Positions 18,924-29,046 of a DNA stretch of 64,000 nt are shown here, in pieces (the stretch's first letter is position 1; every line of letters starts with the position of its first letter). Location of the stretch: the NCBI GenBank assembly GCA_039830015.1, contig CP140033.1, positions 434,001 through 498,000 of the forward strand, written 5' to 3'. The notes under the pieces are model-generated. The model was not told the DNA's origin. It was given only the letters and a program-made list of their open reading frames with translations, and did no database searches. Made by a program: the position numbers and the translations under genes. Origin of the DNA: Buchnera aphidicola (Meitanaphis elongallis). GTDB lineage: Bacteria; Pseudomonadota; Gammaproteobacteria; Enterobacterales; Enterobacteriaceae.

Positions 18924-19544
18924 TTATTTTAATAGTTCTTGAATTAACGCTCTATTTTTTTTCATTTGATACTGTCTTGAAAAATGCTCTACTTGAATAA
19001 TTTTGTTTAGATTTGATACAGCAAGCTTAAAGTCATCATTTATAATTAAATAATCATATTCAACATAATGCTTCATTTCAGATATAGCTTGTTTCATTCT
19101 TTTTTGTATAACATAATCACTATCTTGAGCTCTTTTTCGTAATCTTCTATAAAGTTCATATCTAGATGGAGGCAATACAAAGATACTTTTAGAACTTGGA
19201 ATTTTACGACGCACTTGTCTTGCCCCTTGCCAATCAATATCTAAAAAAATATCTACTCCGGTATGCAACTTACTATAAACCTCTTTTCGAGACGTTCCAT
19301 AATAATTATTAAAAACTTGTGCATATTCTAAAAATTGTTCTTGTTTAATCATTACTTTAAATTGATGAAAAGAAATAAAATGATAATGCTTTCTATCATA
19401 TTCTCCTGGTCTAATCATACGAGTAGTATGAGATATAGATACTTGTACTCTAAATAAAAAATTAGTATTTAATATTTCTCTAATTAAACTAGATTTTCCT
19501 GTCCCACTTGGAGCAGAGATTATAAATAATATGCCTTTTACCAT
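18924..19544 (-). CDS. gmk: Guanylate kinase
   Basis: Gmk phosphorylates GMP to GDP with ATP. The Walker A loop is APSGTGKS at 11-18; SHTTRMIRPGE and the HYHFIS segment bind GMP, and FLDIDWQGARQVR follows. At 206 residues it is full length. It lies 75 bp downstream of thyA on the same strand, a pairing not found in E. coli, so this is a rearrangement junction. Both enzymes belong to nucleotide supply. Confidence 0.97.
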   Translation of the reverse strand: MVKGILFIISAPSGTGKSSLIREILNTNFLFRVQVSISHTTRMIRPGEYDRKHYHFISFHQFKVMIKQEQFLEYAQVFNNYYGTSRKEVYSKLHTGVDIFLDIDWQGARQVRRKIPSSKSIFVLPPSRYELYRRLRKRAQDSDYVIQKRMKQAISEMKHYVEYDYLIINDDFKLAVSNLNKIIQVEHFSRQYQMKKNRALIQELLK

Positions 19545-19619
19545 AATTTTGAAAGTTAAAAGTTTAAATATTCATGAGAACTTAAAAACAAGTATAAATC
19601 AAAAATTACTCAAAGCAAC

Positions 19620-20414
19620 TCATACTGCTATTTTTGCTTTAATAGAAGAATAAGAACGATATCCTGATAAATTAAAGTCTTGAAAACAATAATCAAATAT
19701 TGTTTTAGGTTTATTTTTAATCGTCAACATAGGAAGATAATAAGGTTTACGTAATAATTGTATTTTTGCTTGTTTAATATGATTTTTATACAAATGTACA
19801 TCACCTCCTGTCCATAAAAAATTGCCAATTTTTAAACAACATTGTTGAGCTATCATGTGAGTTAATAAAGCATAACTAGCAATATTAAACGGGAAACCCA
19901 AAAATACATCACAAGAACGTTGATATAAATGACAACTTAAAGTATTATCTATAACATAAAATTGAAATAACACATGACATGGAAACAATGCCATTTTTTC
20001 CAAATCTCCTACATTCCAACTAGAAACCAATATTCTTCTAGAATCTGGGTTCTTTTTGATTTGTTCAATAATATTACTAATTTGATCAATTTCTTTACCA
20101 TCTATAGCTTTCCACCTTCTCCATTGTTGTCCATAAATAGGACCGAGATTTCCAAACTTATCTGCCCACGAATTCCAAATAGAAACTTGATTATCATTTA
20201 AATATTTAACATTTGTATCACCTTTAAGAAACCATAACAATTCATGAAGAATGGAAGAAAAATGACATCTCTTAGTAGTAACTAATGGAAATCCTATTCT
20301 CAAGTTAAACTTTATATGATGACCAAAAATAGATAACGTTCCTACTCCAGTACGATCATTTTTACTTTTTCCTTCGTTTAATATTTTTTTTAATAAAGAT
20401 AAATAAATTTGCAT
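19620..20414 (-). CDS. thyA: Thymidylate synthase
   Basis: ThyA methylates dUMP to dTMP using methylene-tetrahydrofolate. It has exactly 264 residues, as in E. coli. The catalytic cysteine is C146 in FPCHVLFQFYV; the phosphate-binding segment SRRILVSSWN (125-134) and QRSCDVFLGFPFNIASYA are conserved. It starts 10 bp after the lgt stop, reproducing the lgt-thyA operon of E. coli. Confidence 0.98.
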   Translation of the reverse strand: MQIYLSLLKKILNEGKSKNDRTGVGTLSIFGHHIKFNLRIGFPLVTTKRCHFSSILHELLWFLKGDTNVKYLNDNQVSIWNSWADKFGNLGPIYGQQWRRWKAIDGKEIDQISNIIEQIKKNPDSRRILVSSWNVGDLEKMALFPCHVLFQFYVIDNTLSCHLYQRSCDVFLGFPFNIASYALLTHMIAQQCCLKIGNFLWTGGDVHLYKNHIKQAKIQLLRKPYYLPMLTIKNKPKTIFDYCFQDFNLSGYRSYSSIKAKIAV

Positions 20415-20424
20415 ATAAACCTAT

Positions 20425-21285
20425 TTATTTAGTTTTTCTAACTTGATAACATATAGTTATCATCATTAAACAACCACCTATTGTCATAGGTATTGATAAT
20501 ATTTGCCCCATAGTTAAAAAATTCTTAAATAATCCTATTTGATAATCTGGTTCTCGAAAAAATTCAACTATAATTCTAAAAAGTCCATAAAAAATTAAAA
20601 AAACACTAGAAACAATTCCAGAAATCTTTACTTTTTTTGAAAAAAAACGTAATAAAAAAAACAAAGCGATTCCTTCTAAAAGAAATTCATATACTTGAGA
20701 TGGATGTCTAGGCAAAACTCCAAATTTGCTCATTAATAATTGTAATTGCAAATTATTTTTAGATATTTCTAAATCTATCATTTTAGAAGTTGGGAACAAA
20801 ACAGAAAAAGGAAAATTTGGAGCAACACGCCCCCATAACTCTCCATTAATAAAATTTCCTATTCTTCCAGCTCCTAGTCCAACAGGTACTAAAGGAACAA
20901 TCAAATCGGAAATCAAAAAAAAATTCTTTTTTAATTTTTTTGAAAAATAAAAGATCGCTATAATAACTCCTAATAATCCTCCATGAAAAGACATTCCTCC
21001 TTCCCATATTTTAAATATATGTAAATAATTATTAAAAAAAAACGATGGATAATAAAAAAATATATATCCTACTCTTCCTCCAATAAGTAAACTAAGAAAA
21101 ATGAAATATAACATGTCTTCTATTTCTTCTGTCTTTAATCCTATTTGTTTTATACAAACTTTTCCTCTATGCAACACAAATATAAATCCCAACAAATACA
21201 TTATCCCATACCAATATATAGGAACATTAGATATAGAAAAAATAACAGGATCAAAATTAGGAAACGATATATAAGTATTATTCAT
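20425..21285 (-). CDS. lgt: Prolipoprotein diacylglyceryl transferase
   Basis: Lgt attaches diacylglycerol to the lipobox cysteine of prolipoproteins in the inner membrane. The 286-residue protein has about seven membrane segments, the WEGGMSFHGGLLG motif with the essential histidine, and the Lgt signature GLGAGRIGNFINGELWGR, followed by RHPSQVYEFLLEG and FRIIVEFFREPD. A GGGG-containing stretch precedes the start. It is paired with thyA. Its presence implies that lipoproteins such as MltA are still lipidated, although the Lnt gene normally next to ybeX is missing. Confidence 0.97.
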   Translation of the reverse strand: MNNTYISFPNFDPVIFSISNVPIYWYGIMYLLGFIFVLHRGKVCIKQIGLKTEEIEDMLYFIFLSLLIGGRVGYIFFYYPSFFFNNYLHIFKIWEGGMSFHGGLLGVIIAIFYFSKKLKKNFFLISDLIVPLVPVGLGAGRIGNFINGELWGRVAPNFPFSVLFPTSKMIDLEISKNNLQLQLLMSKFGVLPRHPSQVYEFLLEGIALFFLLRFFSKKVKISGIVSSVFLIFYGLFRIIVEFFREPDYQIGLFKNFLTMGQILSIPMTIGGCLMMITICYQVRKTK

Positions 21286-21476
21286 GAATATTACTTACCC
21301 CACTTTAGAACTATTATTTATTTCATTATAGATAAAAGTAAGTTTATTTCAATACAATAATGATAATTATATTAATTATAACATTATATTAATATAGCTA
21401 TTGTTAAAAAATACAACACTAAACACTTGATAAATATTAATACCAAAAAAGTTTATAAATCAAACACTTCTTTAGT

Positions 21477-22736
21477 TCATGAAATACAATTTATCTCCAG
21501 CTCCAGCAATTCTTTTATAGTTTGACGTCTTCGAATCATACGAAAATTTCCGTCTTCAAATAAAATTTCTGGAATCAAAAAACGACTATTATAATTAGAA
21601 GACATAGAAGCTCCATATGCTCCAGTATCATGAAAAACCAAATAATCACCCGGTTGTACTTTAGGGAGCATTCTAGTTTCTATATCTCCTTGCTCATTTT
21701 GAGTAAATATGTCTCCTGACTCACACAATGGGCCACCTACTGTAGTCTCCTGTACATCATTTTCATCTATTAAACGTCCATCACCCGAAATAACAGAAAT
21801 ATGATGATAGCTTCCGTACATAGCAGGCCTAATCAAATCATTAAATCCAGCATCAACAAGTACAAATAACTTAGAACTAGTTTGCTTCACCGATCTTACT
21901 TCAGCTACTAATATTCCAGATTCTGCTACTAAAAATCTTCCAGGTTCTATTTCTAACTGAATAGAATGATTTAAATAATTAGAAATTTTTTTTCGCGCTA
22001 TATTCCACGATGTAAAATATTTACTAATATTAAAAGTACTTTCGTTAGATTTATAGGGAACTGTTAAACCTCCTCCTGCTGATATCATTTTTATATCATG
22101 ATTAAATCTTAAAACCTGTTTAACCATTTCCTGACATGTACGTTCCAAATATTCATAGTTGACACCAGATCCAATATGTATGTGTAAACCTATTAATTTA
22201 AAATTATATTTCTTAATAAATGGTATAGCCAAACTAATATCCCAGATACCATGTTTGCTGTTTTCCCCTCCGGTATTTGTCTTTTTACTATGTCCATAAC
22301 CAAATTTAGGATTAATTCTCAACCAAATACAATGCCCTGGAGACACCGCTCCAATTTGCTCAAGCATATCAAGCGATCCTACATTCACTGGAATGTTATA
22401 TTCCTTTATTTTTTTCAAGGTAAACTGATCAACAACATCTGCTGTAAATATCATTCCTTGATCAGTAGAATCGTATCCAGAAATTAAACCTCTTTCAATT
22501 TCTCCTAATGATACAGCATCAATCTTTACTCCATGTTTATAAAACAAATTTAGAATATGAATGTTAGAACATGATTTTTGAGCAAATCTAATTACATCAA
22601 ATTGATGTAATTCCTTAATTTTCTTTAAAATAACATTAGCGTCGTATACCCATAAAGGAGAATGATATTTTTTTATTAATCTTAATATGTTGTCATTACT
22701 AAAAACTGTATATTTTTTATTTAAATAACCAAGCAT
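21477..22736 (-). CDS. lysA: Diaminopimelate decarboxylase
   Basis: LysA decarboxylates meso-diaminopimelate to lysine, the last step of lysine synthesis, a plausible nutritional function for an aphid symbiont. It is a PLP-dependent fold-III decarboxylase of 419 residues (E. coli 420). RFAQKSCSNIHIL holds the PLP lysine; HIHIGSGVNY, SAGGGL and EPGRFLV bind the cofactor phosphate; GPLCESGD and the HDTGAYGASMSSNYNSR ending are typical. It lies about 235 bp downstream of lysS on the same strand, with a weak 7-bp hairpin at 22770-22786 in between. Confidence 0.97.
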   Translation of the reverse strand: MLGYLNKKYTVFSNDNILRLIKKYHSPLWVYDANVILKKIKELHQFDVIRFAQKSCSNIHILNLFYKHGVKIDAVSLGEIERGLISGYDSTDQGMIFTADVVDQFTLKKIKEYNIPVNVGSLDMLEQIGAVSPGHCIWLRINPKFGYGHSKKTNTGGENSKHGIWDISLAIPFIKKYNFKLIGLHIHIGSGVNYEYLERTCQEMVKQVLRFNHDIKMISAGGGLTVPYKSNESTFNISKYFTSWNIARKKISNYLNHSIQLEIEPGRFLVAESGILVAEVRSVKQTSSKLFVLVDAGFNDLIRPAMYGSYHHISVISGDGRLIDENDVQETTVGGPLCESGDIFTQNEQGDIETRMLPKVQPGDYLVFHDTGAYGASMSSNYNSRFLIPEILFEDGNFRMIRRRQTIKELLELEINCIS

Positions 22737-22971
22737 AATTGTTTTCTCAAAATTAATAAATTATATTTATATGAAAATATTTCATAAAAAATCAATAATA
22801 ACACTAAAACAATTTAGTAAAATCAAAATCTTAAAAAACATATAATAAAATTGTGTACACGTAACTTAAAATAAAAAGCAAATGATAGTACTCATAAAAT
22901 ATAAAATAAAACACGCAATGAAACAAATACTGCATAAATAGTCATAATATTTAAATAATAAATATGTCAAC

Positions 22972-24468
22972 TTATGTCAAAGAACTAATAGGTTTAAGTA
23001 ATGGAAAAAAAATAACATCACGAATACTCTTCTGATTAGTTAAAATCATAGTTAGTCGATCAATGCCTATTCCTAATCCAGAAGTAGGAGGTAATCCATG
23101 TTCAAGAGAAGTTATATAATCTTCATCGTAATATGTTAAATCTTGTTCTGATCCTAAATATTTTTCTTGTTTTTGATTTAAAAATCGATTTTTTTGATCT
23201 TCAGAATCATTTAGTTCAGAAAAACCATTTGCTAATTCATAACCAGAAATAAATAACTCGAATCGATCAGCAATATTACAATCAATACTATTTCTTCTAG
23301 ATAGGGGGGAAATTTCTACAGGATAGTCAGTAACAAACGTCGGTTGAATTAATTTTTTTTCTACCGTTTTATTAAATATTTCTAATGTTAATCTGCCTAT
23401 TCCCCAATCATTTTCTATTTTCGCTCCGAGATTACTAACTATATTTCTAGTTATTTCCAAATTATCTAGATCAGTCAACGAAATGTCTGGATTAAAATTT
23501 AATATTGCTTGTTTCATAGTTAATTTGCAAAAACTTTGTTCAAAATCTAATTCATGTTCCCCATGTTTAAATTTTAGATTACCAACTATATTCAAAACTA
23601 CATTTTTTAACAAATTTTCAGTAAAAATCATCATATCTTTATAATCCGAATACGCCATATATACTTCCATCATTGTAAATTCTGGATTATGACGCGTAGA
23701 GATTCCTTCATTACGAAAACTCTTATTAATTTCAAAAATTCGATCAAATCCTCCAACAATTAATCTTTTTAAATATAATTCAGGAGAAACTCTTAAATAT
23801 AAATTCAAATTTAAAGAATTATGATAAGTAATAAAGGGTCGTGCAGAAGCTCCACCAGGAATATTTTGTATCATAGGAGTTTCAACTTCTAAAAATTCAT
23901 GTTTTAACATAAATTGTCGAATTTTGACAAAAATATTCGATCTAACTTTGAAAATAGAATACAAATCTTTATTACTGATAAGATCTAAATATCTTTGTCT
24001 ATATCTCATTTCTTTATCGTATAATCCATGAAATTTGTTTGGTAAAGGCCTCAAAGATTTAGTTAATAATTTTAATTCTGTACAACAAATAGATAATTCC
24101 CCTGTTTTTGTTCTAAACAAACTACCTCTTACTCCTATAATGTCTCCTAAATCTAATTTTTTAATAACATCTATATAAAAGTTGTCTTCAAAATTTTGAA
24201 GCATAGTATATAATTGAATTTGTCCTTTATAATCTTTCAATACAAAAAAAGAACTTTTCCCCATAACTCGTTTTTGTAAAATTCTACCCGCTACCTTAAC
24301 AAAAATGTTTAAAATTTTCAGTTGGCTATTACTATAACATTTATAATTATTATTAATATCTAAAGAATACTTATCAGGTTTAAAATCATTAGGAAAATCA
24401 AAACCATTTTTTTTTAAAATATGTAACTTCTTCCGTCTTTGTTTCTCTTCATTATTAAATTTTTTCAT
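22972..24468 (-). CDS. lysS: Lysyl-tRNA synthetase (class II)
   Basis: LysRS charges tRNA-Lys. The 498-residue protein has an N-terminal OB-fold anticodon-binding domain (VAGRILQKRVMGKSSFFVL) and a class II catalytic core: motif 1 around FLEVETPMIQNIPGGASARPF, motif 2 FRNEGISTRHNPEFTMMEVYMAY and motif 3 LGIGIDRL near the end. Length is slightly under the 505 of E. coli. It follows prfB by 43 bp, preserving the E. coli prfB-lysS operon. Confidence 0.97.
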   Translation of the reverse strand: MKKFNNEEKQRRKKLHILKKNGFDFPNDFKPDKYSLDINNNYKCYSNSQLKILNIFVKVAGRILQKRVMGKSSFFVLKDYKGQIQLYTMLQNFEDNFYIDVIKKLDLGDIIGVRGSLFRTKTGELSICCTELKLLTKSLRPLPNKFHGLYDKEMRYRQRYLDLISNKDLYSIFKVRSNIFVKIRQFMLKHEFLEVETPMIQNIPGGASARPFITYHNSLNLNLYLRVSPELYLKRLIVGGFDRIFEINKSFRNEGISTRHNPEFTMMEVYMAYSDYKDMMIFTENLLKNVVLNIVGNLKFKHGEHELDFEQSFCKLTMKQAILNFNPDISLTDLDNLEITRNIVSNLGAKIENDWGIGRLTLEIFNKTVEKKLIQPTFVTDYPVEISPLSRRNSIDCNIADRFELFISGYELANGFSELNDSEDQKNRFLNQKQEKYLGSEQDLTYYDEDYITSLEHGLPPTSGLGIGIDRLTMILTNQKSIRDVIFFPLLKPISSLT

Positions 24469-24511
24469 ATTAATCTCTCAATAACTCATAAATAAAAAAT
24501 TTACATGTATG

Positions 24512-25610
24512 TTACAAACCATGAATTAAATTAGATCTAATAAAAATATCTAAATTTCCATCTAAAACAGATTGTACATTACTTGTTTCTACTCCTGTCC
24601 TCAAATCTTTAATTCTAGAATCATCTAATATATACGAACGTATCTGATTACCCCATCTTATATCCAATTTCTTATCTTCCAGTATTTGTTTTTCATTTTT
24701 TTTTCTGTTTAAGGTTAGCTCATATAATTTTGCTTTTAGTTGATTTAACGCTTTTTCTTTATTTTTATGCTGAGATCGACTACTTTGAGATTGAGTTACT
24801 AATCCAGAAGGAATATGCGTAATTCTAACAGCTGATTCAGTTTTATTTACATGTTGACCTCCAGCGCCAGATGCTCGGTATACATCAATTCTCAAATCAC
24901 AAGAATTTATTTTAATCTTTACAGGATCATAAATATCAGGATAAATAAAAACAGAAGAAAAAGAAGTATGACGTCTATGATTAGAATTAAATGGACTTTT
25001 TCTTACCAAACGATGAATGCCTGTCTCAGTACGCAACCAACCAAAAGCATATTTTCCTAATATTTTTACTGTAGTAGATTTTATTCCAACTAACTCACCA
25101 TATGTTCTTTCAATAATATCTATTTTAAAACCTTTACTATCAGCCCATCTTAAATACATCCTAAAAAGTATATTAGCCCAATCTTGTGCTTCTATTCCTC
25201 CAGAACCAGATTGTATGTCTAAATAACAATTTAGATGATCATATTTTTTTAAAAAAATAGAATTTAATTCTATCTCGTTAATAATTTTTTCTAATACATC
25301 CAATTCATTTACAATATCACGCAACAAATTTTTGTTATTTTCTTGAATTGATAATGTTAAAATATCTATTATTGTATTTAAATTTGATTCTATATTGTCT
25401 ATAGAATTAATAAAAGAAATCAACATACATTTTTCTTGATTTAAATTAGACATCAAGTTAGAATCTTTCCATGTTTCGGATAATTCTAAAGAAGAACTAA
25501 TTTTTAGTAATCTATCCTTCTTATTATCATAGTCAAAGAAACTCCTTTAAACTACTAATCTTATCAGTATATGTTTGACAACGACGTTGTATTAAAATAA
25601 TTTCACACAT
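24512..25610 (-). CDS. prfB: Peptide chain release factor 2 (programmed +1 frameshift)
   Basis: RF2 terminates translation at UGA and UAA. The gene is read from an ATG at 25608-25610 through 25 codons (MCEIILIQRRCQ... to KEFL), meets an in-frame TGA at 25533-25535, and continues in the +1 frame (GAC TAT GAT: DYDNKKDRL) to the stop at 24512. The full product is 365 residues, equal to E. coli, with the TGA again at codon 26. The catalytic GGQ lies in SGAGGQHVNKTES, and the UGA-recognition region contains the SPF segment. A gene caller reading only one frame would miss the first 51 or so residues. Confidence 0.96.
25532..25547 (-). promoter_or_regulatory. RF2 autoregulatory frameshift site
   Basis: Read on the minus strand: AAGGAG (25542-25547), an internal Shine-Dalgarno-like element, then TTT, then the slippery CTT TGA C (25532-25538). 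This is the classical RF2 site: when RF2 is scarce the ribosome pauses at UGA and shifts +1 on CUU. Spacing between the SD and the CTT is the same three bases as in E. coli. Confidence 0.93.
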
Positions 25611-25885
25611 TATCTAATTATCTCCTGATTATGTTTTTTAAATCTTTATGCTTTAACAAACAAACTATATTCATTTATAAAAACTATTTCGTGAATTATT
25701 TAAAATAAAAAATATTCGTATATATAATATTTAAATTAAAACTAATCCAAAAACTAAAATATACCTCAAATATTTATTAAATCTAATATATTATATTACT
25801 TCCCTACAAAATGAGATAATACAAAATATATTAATCTTAAACTTATAAAACACACTATCACCAATTATAATATTAAGAAAATTGT

Positions 25886-26848
25886 ATGATAACGTTAAAA
25901 ACAACACATGAAGATCTATTATATTTATTTAAAAAAGACATAATACTTATGACTTTAGATGATTGGAAATTAACAACAATAATAGGAAGTGACAGTAAAA
26001 ATTACCTACAAAATCAGATAACTATTAACATAAATGAACTAAAAGAAGACAATCATAGACTATGCGCACATTGTAATGTTAATGGAAAAGTATGGAGTAG
26101 TTTAAGACTCTTTAAATTCAAAGAAAATAATTATATGTATCTTCAAAGAAAAAGTGTTGCTCACCATCAAATTAAGGAACTAAAAAAATATTCTATTTTC
26201 TCTAACATAAACATATTTAATGAAACCAAAATAAAACTATTGGGAATTACTGGAAAAAGAGCAAAAGAAAAACTAAAACAATATTTTAGTATTATTCCTA
26301 ACAAAAATTTTCCTATATATCGCCAAAATAATACAATTATATTATGGTTTAATGATCCATGTGAAAGATTCCTGCTTATCATAAAAAATGTTGATTTTAC
26401 TTTACAAAAATTACTGACATTAACAAAAACAATAAATAACAGTAATATGTGGTTAGCTTTAGATATTTCTTCTAAGCATCCTATTATTGATAAAAAAATG
26501 AGTGGAAAATTTTTTCCACAGTCGCTAAATTTAGAAAATCTTGATGGTTTAGATTTCAAAAAAGGATGTTATTATGGTCAAGAAACAATCGCCAAAATAC
26601 ATTTTAAAAAACTCAATCAATACAATCTGTATTGGTTAATCGCGACATCTGACCAAACTATACATATAGGAGAAATCATAGAATCTGAAAATAAAAATAA
26701 ATGGTACCGAATTGGACATGTTTTAGCTGTCGCAAAAATCAATAAAAAAATAAAATGGATACAAGCAGTATTAAAAATAGAAACCAAAAAACATAATAAA
26801 ATACGTATTAAAAATAATATCAATAGTAATTTATATATACAGTCATAA
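25886..26848 (+). CDS. ygfZ: tRNA-modifying / Fe-S cluster support protein YgfZ
   Basis: YgfZ is a folate-binding GcvT-like protein that helps maintain certain Fe-S enzymes; E. coli mutants have reduced MiaB activity. The 320-residue protein has the family signature KGCYYGQE with the redox-relevant cysteine at C228, the same number as in E. coli, plus LMTLDDWKL and the AHCNVNGKVWSSLRLF segment. Interestingly its next gene on the strand is miaB, 144 bp downstream, whereas in E. coli the two are far apart. It is divergent from prfB. Confidence 0.93.
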   Translation: MITLKTTHEDLLYLFKKDIILMTLDDWKLTTIIGSDSKNYLQNQITININELKEDNHRLCAHCNVNGKVWSSLRLFKFKENNYMYLQRKSVAHHQIKELKKYSIFSNINIFNETKIKLLGITGKRAKEKLKQYFSIIPNKNFPIYRQNNTIILWFNDPCERFLLIIKNVDFTLQKLLTLTKTINNSNMWLALDISSKHPIIDKKMSGKFFPQSLNLENLDGLDFKKGCYYGQETIAKIHFKKLNQYNLYWLIATSDQTIHIGEIIESENKNKWYRIGHVLAVAKINKKIKWIQAVLKIETKKHNKIRIKNNINSNLYIQS

Positions 26849-26992
26849 AATATGTCATTCTCTCTATGAAAAATACTTTAATGCACATTAACTAATAACA
26901 GTTGTACTTATTAATTTTGATTATTACTAATATCATACAATCATTTATATGATATCTATTCCATACACTCACTGCTATAAAATAAAAATATT

Positions 26993-28333
26993 ATGATCAA
27001 ATATAACATATACATAAAAACCTGGGGTTGCCAGATGAACGAATACGACTCATCTATGATAACTCAATTATTGCAAAAAAAATATCAATGTACAGAAATT
27101 CATAAACCAGAATTAGCTGATATTTTAATTCTAAACACCTGTTCTATCAGAGAAAAAGCACAAGAGAAGCTTTTTCATCAACTAGGAAGATGGAAAAAAT
27201 TAAAAGCAAAAAACCCCAAAATAATTATTGCGGTAGGTGGTTGTGTAGCAACACAAGAAGGAAAAGAAATTTATAAACGTGCAAATTATATCGATATTAT
27301 ATTTGGAACACAAACATTGCACAGATTACCAAATATGATAGAAGAAGTAAAAAAATTTAATCGATTTATAATTGACATCGAATTTACTTTAATTGAAAAA
27401 TTCGATTTCATTGAATATCCTAAATTTCCAGGAGTAACAGCATATATAACTATAATAGAAGGATGCAATAAATTTTGTTCGTTTTGTATTGTACCTTATA
27501 CTAGAGGTCATGAAGTTAGTCGTCCAGTTGATGATATTTTACTAGAAATTTCTATGTTAGCTCACAAAGGAGTACGAGAAGTTAACTTATTAGGACAAAA
27601 TGTCAATGCATATAGAGGAAAAAAATTTAATGGGGAAATCTGTACGTTTTCAGAATTGTTAAGATTGGTTGCATCAATAGATGGAATTGATAGAATTAGA
27701 TTTACAACAAGTCATCCTATTGAATTTAATGACGATATTATAGATGTTTATTTAGATACAAAAAAAGTAGTTAGTTTTCTACATCTACCTGTACAAAGTG
27801 GATCTGATCGTATTTTAAAGCTAATGAAAAGAACCTATAACATTAAAAAGTATAAAAATATTATTGCTAAAATAGTCAAAAATCGACCAAATATTCAAAT
27901 TAGCTCAGATTTTATTGTTGGTTTTCCAGGAGAAACACAAGAAGATTTTGAACAAACATTAAAATTAATTAAAGAAATAAATTTTGATATGAGTTTCAGT
28001 TTTATTTATTCTTCTCGTCCAGGAACACCAGCATCAAAATTATTAGATTGTCTTTCTTTAGAAACAAAGAAACAAAGACTTTATACACTTCAAAAACTTA
28101 TTAGAAAAAATACACAATCATGGAATAAAAAAATGCTAGACAGCATACAATCAGTACTAGTAGAAGGACCATCTCGCAAAAATCCTATGGAATTGTCAGG
28201 ACGCACAGAAAACAATCGCGTTGTTAATTTTGAAGGAAATCCTAATATGATAGGACAATTCGTAAATTTAAAAATTATAAAAATTAACTCTAATTCTCTT
28301 AGAGGTCATTATTCTAAAAAATTTAACGAATAA
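26993..28333 (+). CDS. miaB: tRNA-2-methylthio-N6-dimethylallyladenosine synthase
   Basis: MiaB is a radical-SAM methylthiotransferase that converts i6A37 to ms2i6A37 in tRNAs reading UNN codons. The N-terminal domain has the three auxiliary-cluster cysteines C13, C50 and C84; the radical-SAM motif is C158-x3-C162-x2-C165 in GCNKFCSFC. The C-terminal TRAM region is present but the protein (446 residues) ends somewhat before E. coli MiaB (474). In E. coli it heads miaB-ybeZ-ybeY-ybeX; here ybeZ is missing. It needs two Fe-S clusters, consistent with the adjacent ygfZ. Confidence 0.96.
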   Translation: MIKYNIYIKTWGCQMNEYDSSMITQLLQKKYQCTEIHKPELADILILNTCSIREKAQEKLFHQLGRWKKLKAKNPKIIIAVGGCVATQEGKEIYKRANYIDIIFGTQTLHRLPNMIEEVKKFNRFIIDIEFTLIEKFDFIEYPKFPGVTAYITIIEGCNKFCSFCIVPYTRGHEVSRPVDDILLEISMLAHKGVREVNLLGQNVNAYRGKKFNGEICTFSELLRLVASIDGIDRIRFTTSHPIEFNDDIIDVYLDTKKVVSFLHLPVQSGSDRILKLMKRTYNIKKYKNIIAKIVKNRPNIQISSDFIVGFPGETQEDFEQTLKLIKEINFDMSFSFIYSSRPGTPASKLLDCLSLETKKQRLYTLQKLIRKNTQSWNKKMLDSIQSVLVEGPSRKNPMELSGRTENNRVVNFEGNPNMIGQFVNLKIIKINSNSLRGHYSKKFNE

Positions 28334-28513
28334 ATATGAAATAAAATCTTAATTATAATAACATTAGAAAATATGATATATTTTAAAAATAATTATAAAA
28401 AGATCTTAAATAAATAGTAGATATTAACAAAATTTGGTAAAATAAAAAACAAAACATTGATCTTATTCTAAATCAAACATAATATACTTTTAAAACGTAT
28501 ATTACATACTTTA

Positions 28514-28972
28514 ATGACGTCAATTATTATTAATCTACAAATAGCATGTTCTAAAAAATCATATTTTCCAAAAAAATTACAATATCTTAAATGGATAAAA
28601 GCTTGTTTTAAAAAAACACAATCCAATTTTGAGATCACAATAAGAATTGTAAAAAAATCAGAAATAAAATTCTTAAATAAAAAATATAGATATAAAAATA
28701 AAACTACAAACATATTATCTTTTCCGTCTACTATACATAAAATAATTAAATCCTCTTTTATTGGAGATTTAGTTATTTGCGGTGATATCATAAAAGAAGA
28801 GGCAAAAAAAAATAAAAAAAAAATAGAATCACATTGGGCACATATAGTAATACATGGTACATTACATTTGTTGGGATATGATCATAAAAATTATTATGAT
28901 TTTAAAAAAATGAAAGAAATGGAAATAAAAATCATGTTGGCTTTAGGACATAATAATCCATATACAATATAA
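28514..28972 (+). CDS. ybeY: Endoribonuclease YbeY
   Basis: YbeY is a zinc-dependent single-strand endoribonuclease involved in 16S rRNA 3'-end maturation and ribosome quality control. The catalytic/metal motif HGTLHLLGYDH (H-x3-H-x5-H) is intact, preceded by TNILSFP and GDLVICGDII. Length 152 matches the family. An A10 tract at 28814-28823 is read in frame. It lies in the order miaB-ybeY-ybeX, with ybeZ deleted from the usual group and a 180-bp gap in its place. Confidence 0.94.
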   Translation: MTSIIINLQIACSKKSYFPKKLQYLKWIKACFKKTQSNFEITIRIVKKSEIKFLNKKYRYKNKTTNILSFPSTIHKIIKSSFIGDLVICGDIIKEEAKKNKKKIESHWAHIVIHGTLHLLGYDHKNYYDFKKMKEMEIKIMLALGHNNPYTI

Positions 28973-29046
28973 ATTTCCCATAAAAATTTTAAAAATTCAT
29001 CAACATACTAACTTAAATTAACATATACGATTTATATTAATAAACC

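Noticed and set aside
19974..20201. 75-codon frame antisense to thyA
   Set aside because: Fully inside a well-conserved gene with no family match.
26930..26955. 8-bp AT-rich hairpin between ygfZ and miaB
   Set aside because: Short and nearly all A/T; expected by chance in a spacer of this composition.
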